From positions 1 to 53,809 of the forward strand of contig JALGZR010000020.1 of NCBI GenBank assembly GCA_025774805.1: a stretch of DNA of 53,809 nucleotides, given 5' to 3'. Below the pieces are notes generated by a model that ran no database searches, had not been told where the DNA came from, and saw nothing but the letters and a program-made list of their open reading frames with translations. The DNA is from a bacterium (GTDB taxonomy: Bacteria; ARS69). The position numbers and the translations under genes were made by a program. Positions 9,015-19,300 of the stretch are shown piece by piece. Position 1 is the stretch's first letter. The number at the start of each line of letters is the position of its first letter.

Positions 9015-9898
9015 GGCGTCCCCCCGCGGCCCACGCGGACCTTGAGCTTGCCGGGAACCATCTCCACCGTGAGTTCCCGGCGGGAAGTATCGATCACCTC
9101 CCCGTCGACGTGAAACGGAAAGCCGCCCGACGATTCGATCCGGATCCTCCGGGCGCGCAGCATCGAGACCCGTGGATGGCTCGTATGCGACCCTGACAGA
9201 GCCTTCGGAAGCGTGCGGAGAACGGAGAGACGCCCCATCGCTCCCACGACGCAGACGTCGAACCGACCGTCGTCGAGTCTCGCGTCCGGGGTGAGAAGGA
9301 ACCCTCCGCCCACCCGCGGTCCGTTCCCGATGCACACGAGGAGTTGCCGTCCCTCGAACGTCCGGTCGTCCGCCCGAATCACGAGGTCGGGACAGCGGAG
9401 ACGGATCAGCGCTCTCACCACCGCCCAGAGGTAGATGGCGAATCCCCGCAGCCGTCGGATCTTCGTGCTCTCGATGGTGACCTGCGCTTCGAAGCCCAGT
9501 CCGACGCTGTTCGCGAACCACCTTTCGTCGTACCGACCGAGGTCGATCCGGATGTCTCGCCCGTCGAGGAGGACGTCGATCGCCGCGTCGAGAGTGAGCG
9601 GAATGCCGAGCGCGTAAGCGAAATCGTTGCCGCTTCCGACCGGGACGATGCCGAGCGTCGCGTCCGTCTCGGCGAGGCCGTTGACCACCTCGGAGACGGT
9701 CCCGTCGCCGCCGACCGCGACCACGAGCTCCGCCCCGTCCGCCGCGTCGCGCGCCCTCGCCGCCGCCTCCCTCGGGCCGCCGGTCCGGACGATCTCGCAC
9801 GACCGACCCCGGGCGGCGAGACGCCGGGAGAGCTCGTCCGCGACGATCGCGCCGCGCCCCCGTCCCGCACTCGGATTGACGATGAAGACGGGGTCCAC
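9011..9898 (-). CDS. Diacylglycerol/sphingosine kinase-like lipid kinase
   Basis: 295 aa of the YegS/BmrU/DgkB family, cytoplasmic ATP-dependent lipid kinases. Visible motifs are FIVNPSAGRGRG (residues 4-15), the nucleotide-binding VVAVGGDGTVSEVVNGLAE, and GIVPVGSGNDFAYALGIP, followed by the beta-rich C-terminal half (GNGPRVGGGF, DDGRFDVC). I chose the GTG at 9898 because GGGGGGAGA precedes it directly and the protein then begins at the usual position before the first beta strand; an upstream ATG would add about 39 unlikely residues. It is followed by the DinB-fold gene with a 4-nt overlap. Confidence 0.88.
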   Translation of the reverse strand: MDPVFIVNPSAGRGRGAIVADELSRRLAARGRSCEIVRTGGPREAAARARDAADGAELVVAVGGDGTVSEVVNGLAETDATLGIVPVGSGNDFAYALGIPLTLDAAIDVLLDGRDIRIDLGRYDERWFANSVGLGFEAQVTIESTKIRRLRGFAIYLWAVVRALIRLRCPDLVIRADDRTFEGRQLLVCIGNGPRVGGGFLLTPDARLDDGRFDVCVVGAMGRLSVLRTLPKALSGSHTSHPRVSMLRARRIRIESSGGFPFHVDGEVIDTSRRELTVEMVPGKLKVRVGRGGTP

Positions 9899-10081
9899 TC
9901 TCCCCCCCCGGGTTACGGGTCGATCGGAGATCCGGTCCGCCGCGCTCGGGCGACCAGGATCCCGGAGTCTAGCAACGCCGGCGGGGTCCGTCGCCGGCGG
10001 CCTGGCCCTCCGCAAGAACCCTCGCGACAGCTCGGCTCACCGCCGAGCACTCTGCGGGCCGGGGGGGCACGGCCGGTCTCA

Positions 10082-10097
10082 CCCGCCTCCCGGCGGG
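10082..10097. terminator. Short GC hairpin after the TPR lipoprotein gene
   Basis: CCCGCC, TCCC, GGCGGG form a 6-bp stem about 20 bp beyond the stop of the minus-strand gene ending at 10116. No T-tract; weak support. Confidence 0.3.
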
Positions 10098-10098
10098 C

Positions 10099-10119
10099 CC
10101 GGCGAGAAGTGCAGGCTAT
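10099..10119 (-). repeat. Solo terminus of the dispersed element at a stop codon
   Basis: CCGGCGAGAAGTGCAGGC then TAT matches the right terminal repeat at about 17 of 21 positions. CTA at 10116-10118 is the TAG stop of the TPR lipoprotein gene, the same arrangement as at 437-461 and 22574-22594. Confidence 0.6.
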
Positions 10120-10616
10120 TCGATCTTCTCCGGGATTCGGCCCTGCTTCTGGCGCACCTCGCGCAGGTAGCCCTGGGCGCGGTGGCTGTCCGGATCGACC
10201 TTCAGCGCGAGGGTCCAAAACGCGATCGCCCCCTCCAGATCGGAGTGTGCGTACTGCTCGAGGCCGCGCACCAGGTATTCGCCCGACAGCACGGACGACA
10301 CGTCCCGGAAGTCGGGATCGACGGACCAGACCCGCTCGAGAAGCCGAACGGCGTCGTCGTATCGGGCCGACTTCAGAGCGGTCACGCCCTCCTCGTAGAT
10401 ACCGGCGATCTCATCGGGGCCCCGAGGGGCTTTCGGGGAAGCCTTGGCGGACTCGGACTCCGTGGGCGTCGGCGCCGGGGAGGCGGGGGCCTCCGGTCGG
10501 GGGACCGGGGCCGTCGCCTGTGGCCCGGGATCCACCGGTGGAGAAGGCGAGTGAAGGGACGCACATCCCCCCACGCAGAGAAGAAGGGGTACGATGGGGA
10601 GGAAGGTTCCGCGCAT
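10116..10616 (-). CDS. Small TPR-containing lipoprotein
   Basis: 166 aa from the ATG at 10616 (a GTG two codons upstream is possible). A leader of 17 residues ends with VGGC (Cys18), a Pro/Ala/Ser-rich linker spans about residues 20-65, then two or three TPR-like helix pairs follow (EEGVTALKSARYDDAVRLLE, YLVRGLEQYAHSDLEGAI). It is a predicted envelope scaffold with no enzymatic domain. The TAG stop coincides with a dispersed repeat terminus. A full copy of the same repeat lies about 200 bp upstream of the start, so the gene is bracketed by repeat sequences. Confidence 0.75.
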   Translation of the reverse strand: MRGTFLPIVPLLLCVGGCASLHSPSPPVDPGPQATAPVPRPEAPASPAPTPTESESAKASPKAPRGPDEIAGIYEEGVTALKSARYDDAVRLLERVWSVDPDFRDVSSVLSGEYLVRGLEQYAHSDLEGAIAFWTLALKVDPDSHRAQGYLREVRQKQGRIPEKIE

Positions 10617-10811
10617 GGCCACGTTGAGGGCGATTCCGGTCGATCGGTTGGGGTAGTCTCACTGTCGGTCGATTGCGCCGGCGGATTGAGGCTTCACCTC
10701 GAAGCCGGCAGAGGGATGGCGATTCCCGGATCTGCTGTCCTGAGCGGATGGACAGTAGGGTTGCTTGCATCGAGGGGGATAGCGCCGTGCACAGTGGTTC
10801 CCTGCCCAGGG

Positions 10812-10993
10812 CTAGCCCGCACATCTCACCAGTCTCTGCTGCGGCAGTGGCGAAGCCGCGCCTGGCTTCGTCGCTGGGGCACTTCCGCCCTGCGACGGGG
10901 CTACAGCTCCGCCTCGGGCGAAAGCCCCCCATCTCCTCGCCGGCCACGACTATCCGCAGCCTCGCGACGAGCCTGGTGAGAAATGCGGGCTAG
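10812..10993 (+). mobile_element. Full-length 182-bp inverted-repeat element (MITE-like), copy 1
   Basis: The element begins CTAGCCCGCACATCTCACC and ends GGTGAGAAATGCGGGCTAG, forming imperfect ~21-bp terminal inverted repeats. The 140-bp interior is closely similar to that of the copy at 53217-53397 in the same orientation, including TCGGGCGAAAGCCCCCCATC and GCAGCCTCGCGACGAGCC. No ORF of its own is convincing. Size, terminal repeats and copy number fit a non-autonomous mobile element, or a REP/BIME-like sequence. No transposase is present in the window. Confidence 0.75.
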
Positions 10994-11199
10994 ATCTCGG
11001 CGCGCGTCGGACGTCACGTCGCGCGATTCCCTCATCACCTCGTCCCGCGCTGCGCTCGTCCTCGGCGCGGGCCTCTCGCTGATGTCGGCCACCGGTGGCG
11101 TCTCAGGCGTCGTGCACGCCTCGACGATCGCGTCGCCCGCCGACCCGCTTCCGGGAGTCGAGACCGATCGAACGACCCCCGCGGACGCCGTTCCGATTC

Positions 11200-11303
11200 C
11201 TCGCCCGCCGGCCCCCGCCGAGTCCGTCGCGTCCGGGGTCTACTTCTATCGGATCGAGGCGGGAACGTTCCGGCAGACGCAGAGGGTCGTGCTTCGAAGG
11301 TGA
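11200..11303 (+). pseudogene. Remnant of a secreted protein: orphan C-terminal sorting tail
   Basis: The frame ending at 11303 encodes SVASGVYFYRIEAGTFRQT and then QRVVLRR, the last strand of the FlgD-Ig/T9SS-like sorting domain seen in full at the ends of the 19448 and 46388 genes. Upstream there is no NPF-type linker or complete Ig domain, only a low-complexity Pro/Ala-rich stretch that runs back into the mobile element. I read this as the leftover 3' end of a larger secreted-protein gene whose 5' part was lost. A short functional protein starting in the repeat (10983) is less likely. Confidence 0.5.
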
Positions 11304-11350
11304 GGCACCGGTAACGCTCACCCGCCCCCGCGACGCACGGAGCCCGCGCC

Positions 11351-12868
11351 ATGGACGTCGTCTTCCTCTCCCGGCTGCAGTTCGCGCTCACGATCATGTT
11401 CCACTACGTCTTTCCGCCGCTCACGATCGGCCTGGGAGGAGTCCTCGTCTACCTCGACGGAATATCCTGGCGCACGGGCAACCCGACCTACGAGAAGGCG
11501 GCCCGGTTCTGGACGCGCATCTTCGCGCTGAACTTCGCGGTCGGCGTGGCGACCGGGATCGTGATGGAGTTCGAGTTCGGGACGAACTGGGCGACGTACT
11601 CCCGCTTCGTGGGCGACGTCTTCGGCTCGGCCCTCGCCGCCGAGGGCATCTTCGCGTTCTTCCTGGAGTCCGGTTTCCTCGCCGTGCTCGTATTCGGGTG
11701 GGACCGCGTCTCACCCGGGATGCACTTCTTCTCCACATGCATGGTGGCCCTGGGTTCGATCTTCTCGTCGATCTGGATCGTGGTCGCGAACAGCTGGCAG
11801 CAGACGCCGGCCGGCCATCACATCGTTCCCATCCTTCGTGACGGCGTCCCCTGGGTCGTGGACGGGGAGGTGATGATGCGGGCCGAGATCGTGGACTTCT
11901 GGGCGATGGTGCTGAACCCGTCCACGATCTACCGCCTTTCACACGTTCTCGTCGGATGCTTCCTCATGGGCGCGTTCTTCGTGATGAGCATCTCGGCGTT
12001 CTATCTGCTGCGGAACCGCCACGTCGAGTTCGCCCGGCACTCCTTCCGCGGCGCCCTCGCGCTGGGCACGGTGGCCTCGATCGCGGCCCTCGTCGGGGGC
12101 CACTTCCAGGCCAAGAACGTGTACCGGACCCAGCCGGCGAAGCTCGCCGCGTTCGAGGGGCACTTCGAAACCGGTCCGGCCGCTCTCTCTCTCTTCGGCC
12201 TGCCCGACGAGGACGAGGGGCGGATACGCTTCGATCTCGCCGTTCCCGGCGGACTGAGCTTCCTGGTGCACGAGGACTTCCATGGGGACGTGGTCGGGCT
12301 CGACAAGTTCCGGCCGGAGGACCGTCCGCCCGTCGTGATTCCGTTCTTCTCGTATCACGTCATGATCGCGCTCGGCATGTTCTTCATCGGTCTCACGCTG
12401 ACCGGCTGCTGGTTCCTCCGGCGCGGCACGCTCTTTCGGAGTCGGCGGCTCCTCTGGACCTTCGTGTTCGCCGTGGGGGGAGCCCTCGTCGCGAACCAGG
12501 CCGGGTGGGTCGCGGCGGAGGTCGGGCGACAGCCGTGGATCGTGCACCCACCCGTCGAGTGGGTCGACGGACACCTCGTCGTCGGGGTCGACGGAACCGT
12601 GGAGTACGACGAGACGCTGGGTCTCCGCACGTCCGACGCCGTCAGCCGGGCCGTCTCGGAGGATCAGGTGCTCGCGTCGCTCGTCCTCTTTACCGTGATC
12701 TACGCTCTGCTCGGCGCCACCTGGATCTTCCTCCTGGATCGCAAGATCCGCCACGGGCCGGAGCCGGTCGGTCCGAGGCCGGCCGCGCGACGCGAGGGGT
12801 TCCTAGACACCGCGGCCGAGCGCGCGGGTCACGGGGAGCCCCTCACTGGCGGATCGAGGGGAGCATGA
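11351..12868 (+). CDS. cydA: Cytochrome bd ubiquinol oxidase subunit I
   Basis: 505 aa inner-membrane subunit of the bd-type terminal oxidase, which oxidises quinol and reduces oxygen to water, with high oxygen affinity. The start [21 protein letters not shown] carries the heme ligand His18. Other family landmarks are [40 protein letters not shown], the quinol-site region with [14 protein letters not shown], and [10 protein letters not shown] near the end of the heme domain. Length fits CydA (about 500-525 aa). cydB follows after a 1-nt gap, giving a two-gene operon. A cydX-type small subunit is not obvious downstream. Confidence 0.96.
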   Translation: MDVVFLSRLQFALTIMFHYVFPPLTIGLGGVLVYLDGISWRTGNPTYEKAARFWTRIFALNFAVGVATGIVMEFEFGTNWATYSRFVGDVFGSALAAEGIFAFFLESGFLAVLVFGWDRVSPGMHFFSTCMVALGSIFSSIWIVVANSWQQTPAGHHIVPILRDGVPWVVDGEVMMRAEIVDFWAMVLNPSTIYRLSHVLVGCFLMGAFFVMSISAFYLLRNRHVEFARHSFRGALALGTVASIAALVGGHFQAKNVYRTQPAKLAAFEGHFETGPAALSLFGLPDEDEGRIRFDLAVPGGLSFLVHEDFHGDVVGLDKFRPEDRPPVVIPFFSYHVMIALGMFFIGLTLTGCWFLRRGTLFRSRRLLWTFVFAVGGALVANQAGWVAAEVGRQPWIVHPPVEWVDGHLVVGVDGTVEYDETLGLRTSDAVSRAVSEDQVLASLVLFTVIYALLGATWIFLLDRKIRHGPEPVGPRPAARREGFLDTAAERAGHGEPLTGGSRGA

Positions 12869-12869
12869 G

Positions 12870-13898
12870 ATGACCGGTGAGCTCCTCGCCCAGATCTGGG
12901 CCGTGCTCCTTCTGGTTCTCCTCGCGGGCTATGCGATCCTCGACGGGTTCGACCTCGGGGTGGGCATACTGCACCGCTTCGTGCCCCGGTCGAACACGGA
13001 GAAGCGCATCCTCATGAACGCGATCGGCCCGCTCTGGGACGGCAACGAGGTGTGGCTCGTCACCTTCGGGGGCGCGCTGTTCGCCGCGTTTCCGGAGGCC
13101 TACGCCACGGTCTTCTCCGGGTTCTACACGCCCGTGATGGTGCTGCTCTTCGCCCTGATCCTACGTGCCGTATCGCTCGAGTTTCGCGGCAAGGTCCAAT
13201 CGGAGTCGTGGCGGGGAGTCTGGGATCTCGGCTTTTTCGGCAGCTCACTCGTCGCCACCCTCGTCTTCGGGGTGGCCGTCGGGAATACCGTGCTGGGAAT
13301 CCCGCTGGACGCGCGCGGGGACTTCACGGGCTCCCCGACGACGCTTCTGAACGGTTATTCACTGCTCGTCGGGCTCTTCACGGTCTCGCTGTTCGCGATG
13401 CACGGGGCGGTCTTTCTCCACCTCAAGACCGAGGGTGACCTCCAGCGCCGCGTTCGGGGCTGGTTCTGGCGGTGCTTCGTCGCGTTCGTCTTGCTCTACC
13501 TGACCGTCTCGCTCTTCACGCTCCTGCGGGTCCCCTCGGCCACGGCGAACTTCCGGGACTACCCCGTCCTCTGGATCATGCCGGTGCTGAACGCGCTGGC
13601 CATCGCGAACGTCCCGCGGGAGATGTCTCGCGGGCGACCGCTGGCGGCATTCGCGAGCTCCTCCGCCTCGATCGCCGCGCTGGTCTTCCTTCTCGGGGTC
13701 GCGGTCTTCCCGAATCTCGTGACCAGCAACCCCCACATCGAGCACAGTCTCACGATCTTCCGGGCGGCCTCGTCGCCGAAGACGCTTCGGATCATGCTGA
13801 TCATCGCGGCCATCGGGATGCCGTTCGTGGTCGTGTACACGTCGATCATCTACTGGACGTACCGGGGCAAGGTCCGGCTGAGCGAAGACGCGTACTGA
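12870..13898 (+). CDS. cydB: Cytochrome bd ubiquinol oxidase subunit II
   Basis: 342 aa polytopic membrane partner of CydA. The N-terminus LLAGYAILDGFDLGVGILHRFV, the block IGPLWDGNEVWLVTFGGALFAAFPEAYA and the later SPKTLRIMLIIAAIGMPFVV are CydB landmarks, and the length agrees with the family (about 335-380 aa). Its ATG begins one nucleotide after the cydA stop in the string GCATGAGATGACC, indicating translational coupling. The gene downstream runs the opposite way, so cydAB stands alone. Confidence 0.95.
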   Translation: MTGELLAQIWAVLLLVLLAGYAILDGFDLGVGILHRFVPRSNTEKRILMNAIGPLWDGNEVWLVTFGGALFAAFPEAYATVFSGFYTPVMVLLFALILRAVSLEFRGKVQSESWRGVWDLGFFGSSLVATLVFGVAVGNTVLGIPLDARGDFTGSPTTLLNGYSLLVGLFTVSLFAMHGAVFLHLKTEGDLQRRVRGWFWRCFVAFVLLYLTVSLFTLLRVPSATANFRDYPVLWIMPVLNALAIANVPREMSRGRPLAAFASSSASIAALVFLLGVAVFPNLVTSNPHIEHSLTIFRAASSPKTLRIMLIIAAIGMPFVVVYTSIIYWTYRGKVRLSEDAY

Positions 13899-13951
13899 GG
13901 GGAGAGGCGACGCCCGGGGACGAGATGCGACGGGTCGGGGAACGGTCCGTC

Positions 13952-14353
13952 CTATGCCCGCCGGGGAGCCGGCCGGACGACGAACCGGCGGATGATCTCC
14001 CAGCCGAGAAGGCATCCGAGCGGATACGCGGGCAGGTCCTTCCAGGAAAACTTGTTTCCCAGAACGGCGCGACCGACGAACGTGGATCGGACGGCCTCGA
14101 GCCAGACGGGTTTCCAGAGCTGGAGGAACTCCAGCGCGCAGGTCGCGACACACACGGCGACCGCGATCGCGCCGAGCCGGGACGGAGAGGGCAGGAAGAG
14201 GAACGCGACCCCGATGAAGAACACCTCGTAGGCGAGGCTCGCGCCCCAGTTGTTGATCCACCAGCGGCCGGGACCGGAGTAGAGGCTCGCGGCCAGGCCG
14301 ACGGGGACCACGACGAGCAGGAGGGCGAGAGTCCGCAGGCGCAACGGCGACAT
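13952..14353 (-). CDS. DUF2809 family membrane protein
   Basis: 133 aa with four predicted membrane segments (about residues 8-24, 38-55, 60-80, 108-124). The wording SLYSGPGRWWINNWGASLAYEVFFIG and KFSWKDLPAYPLGCLLGWEI matches the DUF2809 family of small integral membrane proteins, whose function is unknown. It converges with cydB. It has no strong Shine-Dalgarno sequence, so the start could be slightly different. Confidence 0.75.
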   Translation of the reverse strand: MSPLRLRTLALLLVVVPVGLAASLYSGPGRWWINNWGASLAYEVFFIGVAFLFLPSPSRLGAIAVAVCVATCALEFLQLWKPVWLEAVRSTFVGRAVLGNKFSWKDLPAYPLGCLLGWEIIRRFVVRPAPRRA

Positions 14354-14678
14354 CCCGTCGGTGAGGAGCTGCCCCGCGAGAGCGCGGCGACGAAGTCGGA
14401 CGCGTCTCCCGGGGAACGGGCGAGTCCCAAAGCGGGCGGATTATCCGGCGCGACCCCCGGCGAGACAAGGAGATCCCCGGGGCCGCCCGTAGCGGCCGGG
14501 CGCGGAATCGGGCCCGCTCGCTCCCCGTCGGGTCCAGGAACCGTCGGGCGCAGGGAGACCTTGTGGGAGAACCGGCGTCCCTCTAGACTCGCGAGACAGG
14601 GCCCGCCGGCCCGTAAAGACGGCAACACGGCCGGAAGACGGAGACACGCGACCGATCCCGGCGCCGAGAGGGGAGAGA
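14354..14678. other. Intergenic region, divergent promoters expected
   Basis: GC-rich spacer between the divergent DUF2809 and zinc-ribbon genes. No RNA gene, repeat terminus or clear promoter seen. A GAGGGGAGAG ribosome-binding site for the plus-strand gene sits at its right end. Confidence 0.4.
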
Positions 14679-15275
14679 ATGGCGACGAACCCGCCCGCAC
14701 CCGCCGAACCGACCGAGACGCGCTGCGCCGAATGCGGCCGGCTTCTCGCGGCGGACGAGACCCGGATCGAGACGGAAGACGGTGCGTTCTGCACCACGTG
14801 CTTCGAGAACCTGAAGGCGCAGCTTCGGCGGGCGATCCAGACGCAGTCCAGCGACATCAACTATCCCACCGCACTCGTGGGGGGAGTGCTGGGGGGCGTG
14901 TTGGGCGCGCTCGTCTGGTGGGGCTTCACCGTGATCACGAGCGTGTCGTTCGGCCTCGTCGCGATCGTGATCGGAATCGCGGTCGGGAAGGGCGTGACGA
15001 TCTTCTCCGGCCACAAGCGGGCCCGCGGCCTGCAGGCGCTGTCGGCGGCGGTTGCGCTGGTCTCCTTCTTCTACGCCAGCTACCTGGTGACCCGGACGTT
15101 CATCCTGCGGGCGCTCGCCGAGGCCGGACAGGAGGGGACTCTGCCCCTCTTCCCCGATCCCGAGCTCTGGATCCGGGTGGTCTCCCCGGGATTCCAGATG
15201 TTCGACCTGGTCTTCCTGGCGATCGTGCTCTGGCAGGCGTGGAAGATCCCGGCCCCGGTTCGCCTCGCCCCCTGA
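14679..15275 (+). CDS. Zinc-ribbon membrane protein
   Basis: 198 aa. The N-terminal cytoplasmic part holds a four-Cys zinc finger, CAECGRLL at about residues 16-23 and FCTTCFENL at about 37-45, like the LIM/treble-clef ribbons found on bacterial membrane proteins. Three to four membrane segments follow (about 66-84, 88-108, 118-142, 172-190). GAGGGGAGAG precedes the ATG. The site-2 protease gene begins 19 bp downstream, so the two are probably co-transcribed and may work together at the membrane. No named family recognised. Confidence 0.75.
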   Translation: MATNPPAPAEPTETRCAECGRLLAADETRIETEDGAFCTTCFENLKAQLRRAIQTQSSDINYPTALVGGVLGGVLGALVWWGFTVITSVSFGLVAIVIGIAVGKGVTIFSGHKRARGLQALSAAVALVSFFYASYLVTRTFILRALAEAGQEGTLPLFPDPELWIRVVSPGFQMFDLVFLAIVLWQAWKIPAPVRLAP

Positions 15276-15294
15276 GCTCACGGATCGACTCGCG

Positions 15295-16173
15295 ATGAGC
15301 CCCGAGCCCTCTTCCGCCGAAGAGCTCCGGCGTCTCCGCAACCTCCGGGCGGTGGCGCGCCATCTGGCCACCGCGGAACGCGAGACGATCCCGTCCGAGC
15401 CCTCCGGGCCTCTCCCTGAAAAGCGGCGCTCACGGGCATGGATGCGATGGGGACCGGTCGGGGTGGCCGTCGCGTTCGTTCTGGGGAAGTTCAAGCTGCT
15501 CGTTCCCCTTCTCAAAATGGCGAAGCTCGGCACGCTCGTCACGATGATCGTGGTCGTGGGCGCCTACGCCCAGCTCTGGGGGCTTCCGTTCGCGCTGGGC
15601 TTCGTTCTCCTCATCTTCGTTCACGAGCTCGGTCACGCGATCGCCATGCGCCGGCAGGGAATTCGCGCAGGGGCGCCGGTGTTCATCCCCTTCGTGGGCG
15701 CCGTGATCGCGATGAAGGGGTTGCCGCGGGACGCGTGGGTCGAAGCGCTCGTCGCGATCGCGGGGCCCGTGCTGGGAAGTCTCGGGGCGTTCATCTGTCT
15801 CCTCGTGGGCTGGGCGACGGGCCATCCCTACTGGTACGCGCTGGCGTCCACGGGGTTTCTCATCAACCTCTTCAACCTGCTTCCCATCCGGCCTCTGGAC
15901 GGTGGCCGGATCGTCGGCGTCATCAGCCGCTGGTTCTGGGCGGTCGGGTACGCCCTGGGCATTCTCATCTTCCTGGTCACCTACCACCCCCTCCTGTTCC
16001 TCATTCTTCTCGTCGGGCTGACGGGACTCGGCCGGGCGATTCGCGGACCCCGGGCGGGCTACTACGCCGTCGAGCCCAAGAAGCGTCTCGCCATGGGGGT
16101 CGCATACTTCGGCCTCGCGATCCTCCTGGCGCTCGCGATGTCGATCACGGACCGGGCTCTCGCCTCGCTCTGA
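15295..16173 (+). CDS. Site-2 protease family M50 metallopeptidase
   Basis: 292 aa integral-membrane zinc protease. The zinc motif HELGH lies at about residues 110-114 inside FVHELGHAIAMRRQG, and the third ligand is in NLFNLLPIRPLDGGRI near residue 202. The PVFIPFVGAVIAMKGLPRDAWVEALVAIAGP block is typical of the FtsH-associated/YwhC type of M50 proteases. An N-terminal cytoplasmic segment of about 50 residues precedes the first membrane helix. Such proteases cut membrane-bound substrates in regulated intramembrane proteolysis. The target is unknown, and the adjacent zinc-ribbon membrane protein is a possible partner. Confidence 0.9.
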   Translation: MSPEPSSAEELRRLRNLRAVARHLATAERETIPSEPSGPLPEKRRSRAWMRWGPVGVAVAFVLGKFKLLVPLLKMAKLGTLVTMIVVVGAYAQLWGLPFALGFVLLIFVHELGHAIAMRRQGIRAGAPVFIPFVGAVIAMKGLPRDAWVEALVAIAGPVLGSLGAFICLLVGWATGHPYWYALASTGFLINLFNLLPIRPLDGGRIVGVISRWFWAVGYALGILIFLVTYHPLLFLILLVGLTGLGRAIRGPRAGYYAVEPKKRLAMGVAYFGLAILLALAMSITDRALASL

Positions 16174-16358
16174 TCGCGGCCCGCCCAATACCTGACATCT
16201 ATCAGTTTCTAGCCTGACAAATAGCATGGAACTGGCCCCCACGCTTCCGTCATGATCCGCTTCGTGACCGGGGTTCGCATTCCTCTGTGCCACGGCCGTC
16301 CACCGCCCGTTCGAATCCGTCCCTCTCGCACTCCGGTACGCACGAAGGAGGATCTCCC
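16174..16358 (+). promoter_or_regulatory. Promoter-bearing leader of the secreted peptidase gene
   Basis: The segment around 16190-16228 is clearly lower in GC than its surroundings (TATCAGTTTCTAGCC, GACAAATAGCATGG) and probably contains the promoter of the downstream gene, though no exact boxes can be assigned. CTGACATCTATCAG is a short imperfect dyad there. AAGGAGG lies 7 nt before the ATG at 16359. Confidence 0.35.
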
Positions 16359-19300
16359 ATGCTGCTCCGTACCTGCTCCCCCCTGCTCCGTCCTGTCTGT
16401 TGGGCCGCTCTCGGTCTCGGCCTCGCGCTCGTCGCCGCCGGCGACTCGTGGGCCAGGCCGCGCGGTTCCCACCACGTCTCCGACGCGGAGGTCGTCCGTC
16501 AGGCCGACCGCCTCGATCTTCCCGATCCAGCCCGGTCCAACGCGAGAGCCTCGTGGACCCGGGTTCATCCGGAGGGCACGTCTCCCTGTGACTCCGCCGA
16601 CACGGCCGGGTCCCCCAGCGGTCAGTCGATCGACCATGTCTGGTGCTTCGAGGGAGCCGGCGGCGACAGCACCTGGCCGGACAATCCCGGCTTCGGCGAC
16701 AGCCACAACTGGGATCACTGGTCGCGATTCGATCCACCGGAAGGTCAGGACTCCCCCTGGCACGTCACGGACTTCTACCCCGGACCGTCTACAGGTACCT
16801 ACAATGCCTGGGCCGGCTGTGACACCTCGGGAGCGACCGCCGGTTGCGCCGACGCCCACTACTGGGTCCTTGCGAACGGATACGGGAACCAGTGGAACTA
16901 CCCGCTGGTCCTCGACTGCAGCGCTCTTGACGCCTCCGTGGGCGGAACGATCGAATTCGACCTCCGCTACGACGCGGAGTGCAGCGCGGACTACCTGTTC
17001 CTGGAATACCTCGACGAGGTCTCGGGCGCGTGGGAGGTCGTGATCGACAGCGTCGGCGGGGAGGCCGTCTTCAACGCGGTCTCCGGCGTCTACGACGTCG
17101 CGCACGGGGGAACCGGGCGCTCGTGCGGCACCGACTACTTCGGCTCCAGCGATCAGGTCGTTTCTGAGGGGGACGCTCACGGGAACAGCTCCTGGCTCAC
17201 CGGCGCCACGTTCCCGGTGCCGCAGGGGTTCTCCGGCCTCATGCTCCGCTGGCGCGCGCAGTCCGATCGAACGATCTCCGACGAGGACGGAGGCATCGAT
17301 ACGGACGGCCTGGCCGCGATCGACAACGTGTCCATCACGTTCGACGCCACCGGAGACATCGTCTCGGACGATTTCGAGTCGGGCACCTTCAATGTGTCGA
17401 GCACCGGCCCGCCCGCGTACTGGATCCAGAGCGGCCATGCCGGAGACCCGTACGACGGCTGGCACCTGGAATTCGATCCGAACTACAAGAACAAGGGCAA
17501 TACGACCTATTTCAGCGATGACTGGATGTGGTCTTCAACGCCGGCGGTGGGTGCGATCCCTGCGAACGGTTTCGCTTTCATCCTCGTCGCTCCACGGCTG
17601 GACGTGAGTGGCTGGACTGAAGGAGTCGTCGAGTACTCCGAGTACTACTGCTTCCTCGCCCCCCGAATCGACTACGGCCAGCAAGTCGTGCGGGTCCACG
17701 ATTCGACCATCGGTGCTTGGTCACCCTGGATCGACGTGGGTGACTCACTCTCGGGTGGGTGCACGGAATGGGAGATGAACAAGCGGGTCGAGCTGACCCC
17801 GTACGTCGGCGGAACGGTCGACTCCCTTCAGGTCGGGTGGGAGGTCTTCGACGGAAGTCAGCCGGGGGACCTTGCATGGGGCAAGCACGGTGCGGTCAAG
17901 TACCTGATCGACAACGTCTCCTTCGCGGACTACGTTCCGACCGGACCGGTGCCGCAGCCGGAGATCCAGCACCCGATCGAGCTCGGCCAGGTCAGCTGGA
18001 ACATGGATGCGACGGGTGTTGTCGATCACAGCGAGTACGGTCACCTTCGATTCGACTTCACCCCGGCGACGACCAGGCTTCACTTCCTGAACATCGTCGC
18101 CGAGATGGATGGTCCTTTGACCTGGCTGGTGCAGAACATGCCGCTCGTGACCACGGAAATCATCGAGATGTCGCTATCCGAGACCTGCCAGACGGTCGAC
18201 CTCTCGGGTCTGGGGGTCGTTCGGGGCACGTCTTCGGCCGGGGACTCCGTCTGGTACACGGTGACGCTCGACACGATTCCTGAGGAGACGCAACCGGCGT
18301 TCTTCCCGCAATACGTCGTCGTGCTCGATTCGACCCGGTACAGTTACGGTGGGGACGTGTATGCGGGAGTCCCCCCCGTTCCCGGGCTGGACTCGCCGAA
18401 GGGTCCCGCCAAGCCACCGTGGGACGGGAACACCAACCTCAAGTGGAGTTGGCGGGTCGGCATGCCCAACGGCGAGCAGGGGACAAACCAGTGTGGACCG
18501 GCCGCGATCACCAACAGCATGCACTGGCTGGAAGCGCAATTCCCCGGACAGGTCTTCCTGGGGCAGACGTGGAACGAGACGCTCCTCAAGCTCAAGGACT
18601 ACACGAACTGGGACGCGGGCGGGATCGGCCAGAGGGACGCCATCGAGGGGAAGCTGAGGATGGCCGCCGATCCGGGGAAGATCTTCTTTCCCGATCTGAA
18701 CGTGAAGTACGAGGCGGATGCGACCCTGACGGATCTCGGTGCGTCCGTCACGGTGGCGGGCCGGACCGCCCGCCGGCACGGTCCGAGCGGTCCGCCGAGT
18801 TTCGACTGGATGATGAGCGAGCTTCAGGACTACGAGGACGTGGAGCTGAGCATCGACTGGCTGGACAACGCTGGAAACAAACGGGGTGGGCACGTCGTCT
18901 CCGTCGTAGGTGCCCTGCAGTTCGGCAACAAGAGGTTTGTCTGGACGAACGATGACGGAGATCAAGGGGAGAAGACGGGAGATCCTCCGGTTCCTCCCCT
19001 GAACGGCGGGCTCCGCACGAACATGCTCCATCAGGTCACGATCGAGAACGGCGGCTACATGCGGTTGAGTGGTTTCCGATCGAACAACCGGGTCAAGGCC
19101 ACCTATTCCGAGTCCGTCGAGGATATCAAGACCGGGATGCCGGACGGGACGGAAGGGCCGCAAGCCGCGGGCCTGGCCCTGGATGCGCGTCCGAACCCGT
19201 TCAGCGGTTCCACGACCCTGCGCTTCCACCTGCCCCACGCCGCGAACGTGACTGTCGAGATCTACGGAGTCGACGGACGGCGGTTGCGGACGCTCCACCT

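Noticed and set aside
10983-11199. ORF starting inside the repeat and leading to the orphan sorting tail
   Set aside because: Begins in the mobile element and has low-complexity sequence; only the last ~30 codons resemble a real domain.
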